Shown in pieces: positions 18,347 to 27,197 of a stretch of 64,000 bases of DNA. Source of the stretch: CBDIBC01 sp965276635. Its GTDB lineage: Bacteria > Actinomycetota > Acidimicrobiia > Acidimicrobiales > Palsa-688. The stretch is taken from assembly GCA_965276635.1 (NCBI GenBank), contig CBDIBC010000002.1, positions 124,001-188,000 of the forward strand, written 5' to 3'. The stretch's first letter is position 1, and each line of letters starts with the position of its first letter. The position numbers and the translations under genes were made by a program. The notes under the pieces were generated by a model, which saw only the letters and a list, made by a program, of their open reading frames with translations, made no database searches and had not been told where the DNA came from.

Positions 18347-19764
18347 GTCCGGCCCCCGGCGACCTCGAGTAGGCCGGTGGTCGACCGACCGGAGAGGTAG
18401 GGGAGGACGACGACCTGGCCGCCCCATTCGGCGAGCACCGTCTCCTCGGGCAGCTGCCGGGCGGAGTAGTCGCCGCCCTTGGCGAACACGTGGGGCCGGA
18501 GGCGACGCAGCGCCGTCACCGGCGAGTCCTCCCCGAAGACGATGACGTCGTCGACGCACCCCAGCGCCCGCAGCATGGCGACGCGGTCGGCTTCGGACAC
18601 GACTGGCCGTCCTGCCCCCTTGAGGCGGCGAACCGACTCGTCACTGTTGACCGCCACGATCAGGCAGTCGCCGAGCCGGCGCGCGCCGGCGAGCAGCGAG
18701 ATGTGGCCGGCGTGGAGCAGGTCGAAGCACCCACCGGCGACGACCACTCGGCCGCCAGCCGCCCGGATGCCGGCGGACAGCCCGTCGGCACCACCTTCGC
18801 AAGTCGGGCCGGCATTGGCCGGGGGAACGGGTCGCGGTCCGGAGGCGACGGGGCTCGACATCGTCGCTGCGCCGCCGGCAGCGACGAACCGACCGGCACC
18901 CTCGACCGCCGCGGTCACGGCCTCGGTCAGCATCGCACCGCCGAGGATGGCGCTGGCCACGGCGGCGGCGAAGGCGTCGCCCGCACCGCAGGTGTCCCCG
19001 TCGACAGGGGTGACCGGGGCGACGAGAGGGGCCCCGGTGCCGGCGACGAGCAGGGCGCCGTCGGCGCCGAGGGTGGCCGCCACCGCACCCACCGACCAGT
19101 GGCCGAGTGCAGTCCGGGCGAGGGCGGTCAGCTCCCGCAGATCGTCGCCGGGCCAGGCGGGGCCGGTCCCGACGGTAGGCATTATCCCGGCGACCGCGGC
19201 CCTCAACTCCGCCCGGTTGGGGGTGACGACGGTCACGCCCGGGACGGGGACCGGCCCGCGAGGGTGGGGATCCCAGACCGTGGGCATGCGGCGGTCGGCG
19301 ACGGCAGCGCGCACGCCCGGGTGGGCGGCCATCCCCCGGCCGTAATCGGAGACCAGCACACTGCCGGCCCGCGCGAGGAGGTCGCTGAGGCGATCGGACA
19401 GCGGGGCAGTCGGAGCCTCGAGGCCGCCCCGATCGAGGCGGAGCAGCGGGTGGCTGCCGGCGCGGAAGCGGACCTTCTCCGGGGTGGCGCCGCCAGCGGG
19501 CAGGGCCACCACCTCGACCCCGAGGTCCCCGAGGAGCCGGCGGACCTCGGCGCCGGCCTCGTCGTCGGCCAGGGCGGTGAGGAAAACGACGTCGTGGCGG
19601 CCGGCGGCGAGCGATGCGGCCAACGCCGCGCCTCCGGCCCGGACCACCGCGCCATGCTCGTCGAGCACCGGGACGGGGGCGTCGGGGGCCACCCGTTCGA
19701 TCGACCCGTGGACGTCGCGGTCGAGGAGGGCGTCACCGACGACGACCAGGGTCGGGCCGGTCAC
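18343..19764 (-). CDS. hldE: Bifunctional heptose-7-phosphate kinase / heptose-1-phosphate nucleotidyltransferase
   Basis: A 473-residue fusion. Residues 1-310 are a PfkB/ribokinase-type kinase (VVVGDALLDRDVHG; catalytic GDTCGAGDAFAAAV). Residues 340-473 are a cytidylyltransferase fold (GGCFDLLHAGHISLL, NSDESVRRLKG, FAKGGDY). The kinase adds phosphate at C1 of heptose 7-phosphate, and the second domain activates heptose 1-phosphate, usually with ATP. The start overlaps the stop of the GT4 gene upstream. Between the two steps a phosphatase must remove the 7-phosphate; that is the HAD domain encoded at 22926-24536. Confidence 0.95.
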   Translation of the reverse strand: MTGPTLVVVGDALLDRDVHGSIERVAPDAPVPVLDEHGAVVRAGGAALAASLAAGRHDVVFLTALADDEAGAEVRRLLGDLGVEVVALPAGGATPEKVRFRAGSHPLLRLDRGGLEAPTAPLSDRLSDLLARAGSVLVSDYGRGMAAHPGVRAAVADRRMPTVWDPHPRGPVPVPGVTVVTPNRAELRAAVAGIMPTVGTGPAWPGDDLRELTALARTALGHWSVGAVAATLGADGALLVAGTGAPLVAPVTPVDGDTCGAGDAFAAAVASAILGGAMLTEAVTAAVEGAGRFVAAGGAATMSSPVASGPRPVPPANAGPTCEGGADGLSAGIRAAGGRVVVAGGCFDLLHAGHISLLAGARRLGDCLIVAVNSDESVRRLKGAGRPVVSEADRVAMLRALGCVDDVIVFGEDSPVTALRRLRPHVFAKGGDYSARQLPEETVLAEWGGQVVVLPYLSGRSTTGLLEVAGGRT

Positions 19765-20966
19765 CGGGCCACCGACGGGAGGACGGCGCCGACCATCTCG
19801 TCGTAGACCGAGGCGGTGGCAGCGGCGACCCGGGGCCAGCCGTAGCGGTTCCGGGCGCGGGCCATCCCGGCCGCACCGAGCCGGCTGCGCGCCGCCGGGT
19901 CGGCGAGCAGGGCGGCAAGCACCGCCGCCAGCCGGTCGGGATCACCGGGTGGAACGTGGACACCGGTGACGCCATCGACGACCGACTCCTTCAGGCCACC
20001 GACCGCCGCGGCCACGACCGGCACCCCGCACGCCATGGCCTCGAGTGGCACGATGCCGAAGGGCTCGTAGGTCGGCACGCAGACCACCGTGTCGGCGGAG
20101 CGCAGCAGCGAGGGGAGTGCCCCGCGTGTCACCTGCCCGAGGAACCGCACCCGGTCGGCGACGCCGTGGGCCTGGGCGGCGTCGCCGAGGCGCACCACGT
20201 CGGGGTCGGTCTCGAGATCGTGCCGTGGGCCGCCGCCGGCGATCAGCAGCTCGGTGCCGGGCAGCGTTGCCAGCGCGGCGATGACATCGCCGACACCCTT
20301 GCGCTCGACGAGGCGACCGACCACAACCAGGCGGTGCAGAGCGGAGCGGGCGGCCACCGGCCCGCCGGGTCGGAAGCACTTCAGGTCGACGCCGCAGGGC
20401 ACGACCCGCAGCCGTTCGGCGGGCGCCCCGAGGCGCCGGAGCTCACCGACCTCGTCGTGGCAGGTGGCGATGACCCGGTCGGCCTCGGCCATGATCCACT
20501 CCTCGGTCCGCAGGCGGTCCGGGGGGCTCGTGTCCTCTGCCCCCTGGTGGCGGCGCTTGACGGCGCCGAGGGCGTGAAAGGTCTGCACGACCGGCACCCC
20601 GACCGGCCGAGCGGCGGCCAGCGCGGCGAGCCCGGACATCCAGAAGTGGGCGTGGACCGCGTCCGGGGGCCGCTTTTGCCACGTCTCGGCCAGTCCGTCG
20701 GCGAAGGCCTCCATGTAGGGGCGCAGGTTGTCCTTGGCGACGGCCTGGGGCGGCCCGGCATCGACGTGGTGGACCCGCACCCCGCCCTCCGCGGTCACCC
20801 AGCGGGGCAGGCCGGGGTCGTCGCGGCGGGTGTGGACGGTCACCTTGTGGCCGAGGTCGGCGAGGGCCCGGGCGAGCGAGCCGACGTGGACGTTCTGACC
20901 GCCGGCGTCCGCTCCGCCGAGCGCGGCAAGGGGGCTGGCGTGCTCAGACACCATCGAGATCAGCAT
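19761..20966 (-). CDS. Glycosyltransferase family 4
   Basis: A 401-residue GT-B enzyme from ATG 20966. Motifs are GGADAGGQNVHVGSLARAL near the N-terminus, VDAVHAHFWMSGLAALAAAR-like donor-domain entry, VVGRLVERKGVGDVI, and the E-x7-E motif in TYEPFGIVPLEAM. The GGQNVHV start resembles sucrose-phosphate-synthase and MshA-like retaining transferases. It is inferred to add a sugar in the cytoplasm to a glycan built by this operon. Its start lies inside the end of the preceding gene (7-base overlap). Confidence 0.92.
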   Translation of the reverse strand: MLISMVSEHASPLAALGGADAGGQNVHVGSLARALADLGHKVTVHTRRDDPGLPRWVTAEGGVRVHHVDAGPPQAVAKDNLRPYMEAFADGLAETWQKRPPDAVHAHFWMSGLAALAAARPVGVPVVQTFHALGAVKRRHQGAEDTSPPDRLRTEEWIMAEADRVIATCHDEVGELRRLGAPAERLRVVPCGVDLKCFRPGGPVAARSALHRLVVVGRLVERKGVGDVIAALATLPGTELLIAGGGPRHDLETDPDVVRLGDAAQAHGVADRVRFLGQVTRGALPSLLRSADTVVCVPTYEPFGIVPLEAMACGVPVVAAAVGGLKESVVDGVTGVHVPPGDPDRLAAVLAALLADPAARSRLGAAGMARARNRYGWPRVAAATASVYDEMVGAVLPSVAR

Positions 20967-21892
20967 GTGGTCACCTCCAGGAGCTGGCGGTCCCAGTCGG
21001 CGAGGAACCGTCCGAGCCCGAAGCGTTCGACGGCGTAGTCCCGGGCGGCGCGTCCGGCGGCGGCGGCCTCCGCGGGCTCGTGCACGAACCGGCGCACTCC
21101 TTCGACCACCGTGTCGAGCCGGTTGGACACCACGCCGGCCGAGCGTGGGACGACCTCGGCGGCCTCGGTGGTGGCCAGGGCCACGACCGGGAGGCCCAGC
21201 TGCATGGCCTCGATAAGGCTCAGCCCGAGCGAGGTCCACCGGTTGGGGTGGAAGTAGACCCGGCGTCGGGCCATCTCGGCGTGTAGCTCGGCCTGGGGCA
21301 CGTCGCGCCCGCCGAAGGGCTCGGACCGCATCCCGAACAGGTCGACGGCGCTCGCGGCGCGCACCGGTGCGAGGAGGTCGGTCCCGGTCACCCGGCCCCG
21401 CCGGCCGGGATCATTGATGACGGCGACGGCGGCGGCCAGTTCGCCGGTGTACCGGTGCCCTGGGTCGACGATGCCGTGCTCGATCACCGACGTCGGGGCT
21501 TTGCCGCTGTCCCAGAACAGCTGGTTGAACCACGTCACGTGCACGACGGGGATGTCCGTCCGGTCGGCCAGGGGGTGCACCATCGACGCTACGGGTCCAT
21601 CCGGCGCGTTGTGCTCGAGGTACACGGCCGGCAGGTCGCGCCCGGCGCGCCGGCCGAGCCACTGCTGGACGAGGTCGAACTCCTCCCGGCGCTGCAGGAC
21701 CACGACGTCGACGTCGGTGGCGTGCAGCTGGTCGGGGGTCAGCTCCTCGGCCGACGCCGGCCAGTTCCATGTCCGGGCCCGGCCGAGGCCGCCGGGACCC
21801 CGGCCCGGCAGGACGGGGAGCAGGTAGCAGTGAGAGCCCTGCACGAACGCCGTCGTCCACGATCCGTGCACGTGCCAGAGCAGGATCCTCAC
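20960..21892 (-). CDS. Glycosyltransferase, GT4-like
   Basis: A 310-residue protein from GTG 21892, overlapping the upstream stop (GTGA). It starts RILLWHVHGSWTTAFVQG, has LEHNAPDGPVASMVHPLADR and VHVTWFNQLFWDSG in the N-domain, and YFHPNRWTSLGLSLIEAMQL with VVALATTEAAEVVP in the C-domain, typical of GT-B retaining transferases. It is shorter than average for GT4. Donor and acceptor are unknown. Its central place in the operon supports a role in the same glycan. Confidence 0.85.
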   Translation of the reverse strand: MRILLWHVHGSWTTAFVQGSHCYLLPVLPGRGPGGLGRARTWNWPASAEELTPDQLHATDVDVVVLQRREEFDLVQQWLGRRAGRDLPAVYLEHNAPDGPVASMVHPLADRTDIPVVHVTWFNQLFWDSGKAPTSVIEHGIVDPGHRYTGELAAAVAVINDPGRRGRVTGTDLLAPVRAASAVDLFGMRSEPFGGRDVPQAELHAEMARRRVYFHPNRWTSLGLSLIEAMQLGLPVVALATTEAAEVVPRSAGVVSNRLDTVVEGVRRFVHEPAEAAAAGRAARDYAVERFGLGRFLADWDRQLLEVTTC

Positions 21893-22932
21893 GAGCCGCC
21901 ACCACCACTGCGGGCCGGGGTGCGCCGGGCGGCGAGCTTCTCGACGGCGTCGGTCACCTCGCCGACGGGTACCTCGTCGATGCACGGGTGACCGGGGACC
22001 GGGCACGTCCTGGCCCTGCACCCGCCGCAGCCGATGTCCTGCCGGCCGAGCAGCACGTGGTCGACCCGCCAGGGCCGCCACCGCACGGCCGGTACGGTCG
22101 GCGCGTACAGGCTGACGACCGGCGTGCCGACCGCCGCGGCCAGGTGGGCGGGCCCGGTGTTACCAACGACGACGGCCCCGGCGCCGGCAAGGACGCCGGC
22201 GAGGCCGGCGAGGTTGACGCAACCGCCCAGGTCGAGGGCGCCCGGTGCGGCGACCGAGGCGGTCAGGGCTGTCTCGTCCCGGCCGCCGGTCACGACCACG
22301 TCACGGCCGGCGCGGAGCAGGCGCTCGACGAGCTCGCGGTCGCGCACCGGGCTCCACGCCCGGGCCGTGACCGAGGCGCCCGGATGCACCACGACGTAGC
22401 CGGCGGCCGGGAGTCCGGCCGGGGGTGCCCCGAGCAGCTCGGGGCGCACCATCAGGCTTCCGTCGTCCCGGCTCTGGAGGTGAAAGCCCATTGCGGCGCC
22501 GAGCGACAGTGACCGCTCCACCTCGTGGATGTCGTCGTCGACGTGGTGGCGCACGTCGAGCAACGACCCGGGGTAGTCGACGCTGATGGCCCCGATAGTC
22601 CTGACGCCGGCGAGGCGCAGCAGCAGTGCGAGCGGCAGCGGGCTCTGGTGGAACGACGTGGCGACGACGGCAGTATGGACCTCCGCCGCCCGCACCGCGT
22701 CGACCAGGTCCTCGACCGCCCCCCGCTCGACGGGGGAGGACACGCCCTCGATCCACGGCGCCCGTCCGACGATGACCGCGTCGACGCCAGGGAGAAGCCC
22801 GGCCGCCGCGGCCCCCGCCGGGCTGCACAGATAGGTGACCGGACCCTCGGCGGCGCACGCCCGGGTGAGCGGTCCGGTCAGGAGGACGTCGCCGACGCTG
22901 TCCATGCGGGCGACGAGGATCCCGCTCAACAC
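21889..22932 (-). CDS. Glycosyltransferase family 9 (heptosyltransferase-like) with Cys-rich tail
   Basis: A 347-residue GT9 protein from GTG 22932; TTG 22929 is an alternative. ILVARMDSVGDVLLTGPL is the N-terminal motif, and VVHPGASVTARAW with VVGNTGPAHLAAAVGTP marks the donor site. The C-terminus has an unusual cluster CGGCRARTCPVPGHPC, four cysteines that could bind a metal; a similar 'C-x-x-C...C...HPC' tail is seen in some heptosyltransferases. It overlaps both neighbours, so expression is tightly coupled. Confidence 0.9.
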   Translation of the reverse strand: MLSGILVARMDSVGDVLLTGPLTRACAAEGPVTYLCSPAGAAAAGLLPGVDAVIVGRAPWIEGVSSPVERGAVEDLVDAVRAAEVHTAVVATSFHQSPLPLALLLRLAGVRTIGAISVDYPGSLLDVRHHVDDDIHEVERSLSLGAAMGFHLQSRDDGSLMVRPELLGAPPAGLPAAGYVVVHPGASVTARAWSPVRDRELVERLLRAGRDVVVTGGRDETALTASVAAPGALDLGGCVNLAGLAGVLAGAGAVVVGNTGPAHLAAAVGTPVVSLYAPTVPAVRWRPWRVDHVLLGRQDIGCGGCRARTCPVPGHPCIDEVPVGEVTDAVEKLAARRTPARSGGGGS

Positions 22933-24536
22933 ATCCCCGCGAGGACCACGTCGACCGCCTGCAGGAGGTCGACGGCGACCACCGGTGCCGCCGCCACCTC
23001 GGCGGGGCGCGTCACCCGGGTCGGCACCAGCACGCCTCGCGCGCCGGCGGCGCGTGCCGCGGCGAGGTCCGAGCCGATGTCTCCGATCACCGCGCTCGAC
23101 GCCGCCGCCACCCGCACCACGGCCGCGGCCGCCTGCACCAGCCCGGGGGCCGGCTTCCGGCACGCGCAGCCGTCGGCAGGGGCGTGCGGGCAGACCTGCC
23201 AGGTGTCGAAGGGGCCGAGCAGCTCGTCCACCCGCCGGTTGATCGCCAACACCTCGTCGAGGGTGGTGTGGCCCCGACCGACCGCCGCCTGGTTGGTGAC
23301 CACTCCGGTCCGCATCCCGGCGGCCCGGGCCCGCGCAACCGCCCGGCGGGCACCGGGCATCAGGGCGACCCGGTCGGGGTCACGGTTGCCGGGCACGTCG
23401 ACGATCAGGGTCCCGTCGCGGTCGAACAGGATCAGCTCAGGTCGCCACGAGGTGTCAACCCGTCGGGAGCGGGGGCGGAGCCGGTAGGGCCGGAGGGCGG
23501 CCGAGGGCCGCAGCGCCAGCGGCGAGCGGCCCAGGCCGAGGGGCGAGCCCTCCTCAGCCCGGAGCGCACCCGGGACCGCGGCCCACCCGCGTGCGGCGTG
23601 GAACACGGCGGCGGGAGGGATGAGCGCCGAGGTGACGAGCATGGTCGCCACCTCGGAGCGGGTGCGGGGGCCTGGGGCGATGCGCTCCGCTGCGAACGCT
23701 GCCGTCGTCGCGGCCCAAGTCGCGCCGAGCGCCCCGGCGAGCGCCCGGCGGCCGGTCAGCGCAGCGGCAACGGCTCCTGCGGCGGCGGCGGTCGACACGG
23801 AATAGCGGCCGTTGCGCGCCGGTCCGGCGCCCACTGCGTCGCGCCAGCCGGTGCCGTGGAGGGCCCGCATCATGGCGTCGTCGGCGTTGCCGGCCTGGGT
23901 CCGGACGCTCACCCAGCGGCCCGACGGCCGGACAGGGTGCTCGACAGTGCGGGCACCCTTGACGATGACGTACCCGGCGTTGGCGACCCTAAGGCCGAGG
24001 TCGGCGTCCTCGCGGTAGGCGCGCGGGAAGCGCTCGTCGAATCCGCCCACCTCGGCGAGCACCTCCCGCCGGTAGGCCATGTCGGCGGTGATCCACCGGG
24101 CTGCCTCCAGGCCGGCGACGCTGCGCTCCCAGTCGGTCGGCCGCCGGTCGGCCGCCAGCGGCACGCGCACCACGCCCTGCGAGGCGGCGACCTCGACCGG
24201 GAGGCCAGTCAGGTCGTCGAGGAGCTGGAGCGCCCAGCCGGGTTCCGGCGCGACGTCGTCGTCGAGGAACACCACCCACGGGCTGACCGTCGAGCGCCAA
24301 CCGGCGTTGCGGGCAGCGGCCGGGCCGCGCCCACCGGAGCGGAGCACTCGCACGTCGGGGCTGACGTCGAGGGGGCTGGCGGACGCCGGGGGCCGGTCGT
24401 CGACCACCACTACGGCATCGGGCCGGGGGCCTTCGCTGTCGGCTAGCGCGGTGAGGAGGGTGCGCAGCGATGGCCGAGCGACGGTCGGCACGACCACGCT
24501 GTACCCGATCGGGTCCGGGCCGGTGATGCCGCTCAC
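22926..24536 (-). CDS. Fusion of GT2 glycosyltransferase and GmhB-like HAD phosphatase
   Basis: A 536-residue protein from GTG 24536, which overlaps the upstream stop (GTGA). The first 330 residues are a GT-A family 2 transferase: GYSVVVPTVARPSL, AARNAGWRSTVSPWVVFLDDDV and the acceptor-side EDADLGLRVANAGY. From about residue 365 a HAD-IIIA domain follows: LFDRDGTLIVDVPG, GVVTNQAAVGRG, the zinc-ligand cluster CPHAPADGCACRKP, and IGDIGSDLAAARAAG. That layout is GmhB, the heptose 1,7-bisphosphate 7-phosphatase. The fusion supplies the step missing between the two HldE reactions. An Arg-rich linker joins the halves. Confidence 0.92.
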   Translation of the reverse strand: MSGITGPDPIGYSVVVPTVARPSLRTLLTALADSEGPRPDAVVVVDDRPPASASPLDVSPDVRVLRSGGRGPAAARNAGWRSTVSPWVVFLDDDVAPEPGWALQLLDDLTGLPVEVAASQGVVRVPLAADRRPTDWERSVAGLEAARWITADMAYRREVLAEVGGFDERFPRAYREDADLGLRVANAGYVIVKGARTVEHPVRPSGRWVSVRTQAGNADDAMMRALHGTGWRDAVGAGPARNGRYSVSTAAAAGAVAAALTGRRALAGALGATWAATTAAFAAERIAPGPRTRSEVATMLVTSALIPPAAVFHAARGWAAVPGALRAEEGSPLGLGRSPLALRPSAALRPYRLRPRSRRVDTSWRPELILFDRDGTLIVDVPGNRDPDRVALMPGARRAVARARAAGMRTGVVTNQAAVGRGHTTLDEVLAINRRVDELLGPFDTWQVCPHAPADGCACRKPAPGLVQAAAAVVRVAAASSAVIGDIGSDLAAARAAGARGVLVPTRVTRPAEVAAAPVVAVDLLQAVDVVLAGMC

Positions 24537-26215
24537 GCCGGCACCGCGCGTCGCTGCCGGAGCACCCCCGGTCCCCGCCGGGGTCGGCGGACGACGAACG
24601 GCCCGAGGACCAGCAGGTCGACGGGGGCCGAGCCGAAGCATTCCATTGCGTCCCGGGGGTCGTCGACCATCGGCCTCCCGGCGGTGTTGAGGCTGGTGTT
24701 GACCAGCACCGGGACGCCGGTCCGCTGCTCGAAGGCCACGAGCAATTCGTGAACGAGGGGTTCGGTCGCCCGGTCTACGGACTGCACTCGCGCCGAGCCG
24801 TCGACGTGGATCGCCGCACCGAGGCGCGCCTCCCACGCGGGGCGCACTCGGTGGGTGAAGAGCATGTACGGGCTGGGAAACGGGCCGTCGAAGATCTCGC
24901 TCGCCCGCTCAAGGGTCACCATCGGCGCCACCGGCCGGAACTGCTCGCGACCCTTGACCGTGTTGAGCCGGATCAGCGTCTCGGCCCGGCGGGGGTCGGC
25001 CAGGAGACTGCGGTGCCCGAGCGCCCGGGGGCCGTACTCGCTGCGGCCCTGGAACCACGCCACGATCCCGTCGGCGGCGAGCACCTCGGTGGTCGTCGCC
25101 GTCAGGTCGTCCGGTCGCTCGTAGGGGAGGTCGGCTTCGAGCAGCCACCCCTCCAGCTCGTCGTCGGACCAGCTCCGCCCGAGGGCGGCGGTGCGCAACG
25201 GCTCAACCGGGTCGCCGAGGTGGTGAGCCTGGTAGAGAGCACCGCCGAGGGCCGTGCCGGCGTCGCCTGAGGCTGGCTGGACCCACACCTGCTCAAAGGG
25301 CCCGTGGCGCAGCAGGTGGGAGTTGGCGACGCAGTTGAGCGCCACGCCGCCGGCCATCGTCAGGCACCGGTCTCTCGTACGGCCGTGGAGCCAGCCGGCG
25401 AGGTCGAGGAGGACCTCCTGCAGGCGGTGCTGGACGCTGCTCGCCAGGTCGGCGTGGCGGTGGTCCCAGGCGCCCTCACCGTCGCGGGCCGGTGCCAGCT
25501 GGGCCCAGGGGATCGTCCCCACGCGGAAGCCGCCCTCGCCGTCGGCGAAGATCAGCTCCCGGAGGACCGGCAGGTGCCGCGGCTCGCCGTAGGAGGCCAT
25601 GGCCATCACCTTGTACTCGTCGGAGGAGCGCTTGAAGCCGAGGTGCACGGTCAGCTCCTCGTACATGAGGCCGAGCGAGTGCGGCAGCTCCTGGGTCCGG
25701 TACACCTCGAGGTCGCCGGCAACGGACCGGCCAGCGAGGTGGGTCGTAGTCTCACCCCGCCCGTCGAGGACCAGCACGCTCGAGTCTCGAAACGGTGCGG
25801 CGAGGTAAGCGGAGGCGGCGTGGGCGACGTGGTGGCGCACGTAACGGAGCCGGCCGCCGTCGATGCCCGGAATCGCCGACTCCAGGAACGAAGGGGCCCT
25901 ATGGGCGTAGAACGTCCGCATCGGCTCCCACTCGTCCGCAGCCAGGTCGGCGCCCGAGGTACCAGGCGCCCCCAGCAGCGACGGGTCGTAGGAGTAGGTG
26001 ACAGCATCGACATCACCAGGTGAAACCCCGGCCTTACGGAGGCACCACCGGGCAGCATTCACGGGCAACTCCCATGTCGAGAACGGCACCGCCTCCTTGC
26101 CGTGCTTGATTCGCGTGAAGCGCTCCTCCTCGGCCGCAGCCACGATCCGACCGTCGATGACCAGCGCTGCGGCCGGGTCGTGGAACACTGCGTTGATACC
26201 GAAAACGACCGCCAA
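24533..26215 (-). CDS. NodU/CmcH-family carbamoyltransferase
   Basis: A 560-residue protein starting MAVVFGINAVFHDPAAALVI. It has the Kae1-like carbamoyl-adenylate site (RHHVAHAASAYLAAPF, EYKVMAMASYGEP, MAGGVALNCVANS) and the C-terminal domain motif GRSEYGPRALGHRSLLADPR. Members transfer carbamoyl from carbamoyl phosphate, via carbamoyl-AMP, to a sugar hydroxyl in Nod factors, antibiotics and glycans. It is the first gene of the heptose operon. The promoter should lie in the 100-base gap to the divergent GT2, which holds a 15-bp inverted repeat. Its target may be the heptose-containing glycan; this is inference. Confidence 0.93.
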   Translation of the reverse strand: MAVVFGINAVFHDPAAALVIDGRIVAAAEEERFTRIKHGKEAVPFSTWELPVNAARWCLRKAGVSPGDVDAVTYSYDPSLLGAPGTSGADLAADEWEPMRTFYAHRAPSFLESAIPGIDGGRLRYVRHHVAHAASAYLAAPFRDSSVLVLDGRGETTTHLAGRSVAGDLEVYRTQELPHSLGLMYEELTVHLGFKRSSDEYKVMAMASYGEPRHLPVLRELIFADGEGGFRVGTIPWAQLAPARDGEGAWDHRHADLASSVQHRLQEVLLDLAGWLHGRTRDRCLTMAGGVALNCVANSHLLRHGPFEQVWVQPASGDAGTALGGALYQAHHLGDPVEPLRTAALGRSWSDDELEGWLLEADLPYERPDDLTATTTEVLAADGIVAWFQGRSEYGPRALGHRSLLADPRRAETLIRLNTVKGREQFRPVAPMVTLERASEIFDGPFPSPYMLFTHRVRPAWEARLGAAIHVDGSARVQSVDRATEPLVHELLVAFEQRTGVPVLVNTSLNTAGRPMVDDPRDAMECFGSAPVDLLVLGPFVVRRPRRGPGVLRQRRAVPA

Positions 26216-26271
26216 TTTTTGGCCTCCTGCCTCGCGATGACCCAGCGACAGTGATACCCGGCGCCAACCAA

Positions 26272-26309
26272 GTGAATCCTCTGCAGATAATCACCTGCAG
26301 AGGATTTAC
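26272..26309. repeat. 15-bp inverted repeat in the divergent glycan promoter region
   Basis: Arms 26272-26286 (GTGAATCCTCTGCAG) and 26295-26309 (CTGCAGAGGATTTAC) pair with a single G-T wobble around an 8-base loop ATAATCAC. The repeat lies between the carbamoyltransferase start (26215) and the divergent GT2 start (26317), only 7 bases from the latter. It could be an operator serving both directions, or an RNA hairpin masking the GT2 ribosome-binding site, since AGAGG at 26299-26303 is inside the right arm. There is no U-run, so a terminator is unlikely. Confidence 0.7.
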
Positions 26310-26316
26310 TAGGCCA

Positions 26317-27186
26317 ATGGGCACATCGCAGCGGGACCGACCGCTAACCCTCGTCGTGGCGACCATGAACCGCCGGTCCGAGGTGCTGGCGACGCTGGGC
26401 CGGGCCCTCGACCGCCCCTTCCCGCCGCCGGTGGTCGTCATCGACAACGCCTCGGCCGACGGGACGGCGGCCGCCGTCCGAGCGACCTTCCCCGATGTGG
26501 CGCTGCTGGCGCTGCCGGCCAACCTCGGTGCCGCCGCCCGCACCGTCGGCGCCCGCTTGGCGACCACCCCGCTGGTCGCCTTCGCCGACGACGACTCGTG
26601 GTGGGAGGCGGGGGCCCTCGAGCGGGCCACCGCCTGCTTCACCGAGGACCCGGCGCTCGGGCTGCTCACCGGACGGGTCCTCGTCGGCACGGAGGCGACG
26701 CTTGATCCCACGTCTGCGGCGATGGCAGCTGGCCCGCTTGACGAGTGGCTGCGCCCGTCGGCCTCCGGCCGTCGAGGCGTGACCGGCTTCCTGGCCTGCG
26801 CCGCGGTCGTGCGACGCGAGCCGTTCCTCGCCTCCGGCGGGTTCGAGCCCCACCTGGTGATCGGCGGAGAGGAGGAGCTCGTCGCCCTGCGGCTCGCCAC
26901 GGCCGGATGGAAGCTCGTCTACGACCCCGAGGTGGTCGTCCGTCACCACCCCTCACCCTCCCGTGACGCCCACCGCCGCCGACGACTCCTGGCCCGCAAC
27001 GCCGTGCTGACGGCCTGGCTGGCCTACCCGCCGCCGCAAGCGCTGCGGCGGAGCGTCGCAGCTTTGACCGGCCCCGAAGGTGTCGTCGGCGCGGCGAGCG
27101 CCCTGCGCTCGGCAGGGTGGGCGGCCGGCCGGCGCCACCCGGTCCCCCAAGCAGTCGGGGCGGCGTTCGAGGCCCTCGCCGGCTGA
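26317..27186 (+). CDS. Glycosyltransferase family 2
   Basis: A 289-residue GT-A transferase from ATG 26317. Motifs are TLVVATMNRRSEVLATL, VVVIDNASADGTAAAV, LVAFADDDSWWEAGALERA (DxD-like DDD) and the acceptor region VIGGEEELVALRLATAGW. It is transcribed away from the carbamoyltransferase operon, behind a strong inverted repeat. It has a close paralogue facing it 11 bases downstream (27198-28112), sharing the rare DDDxWW and GGEEEL motifs. Sugar donor unknown. Confidence 0.9.
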   Translation: MGTSQRDRPLTLVVATMNRRSEVLATLGRALDRPFPPPVVVIDNASADGTAAAVRATFPDVALLALPANLGAAARTVGARLATTPLVAFADDDSWWEAGALERATACFTEDPALGLLTGRVLVGTEATLDPTSAAMAAGPLDEWLRPSASGRRGVTGFLACAAVVRREPFLASGGFEPHLVIGGEEELVALRLATAGWKLVYDPEVVVRHHPSPSRDAHRRRRLLARNAVLTAWLAYPPPQALRRSVAALTGPEGVVGAASALRSAGWAAGRRHPVPQAVGAAFEALAG

Positions 27187-27197
27187 GCGCCGGCGGT

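Noticed and set aside
18490..19806. A 438-codon plus-strand frame
   Set aside because: Antisense to hldE, low complexity, no domain.
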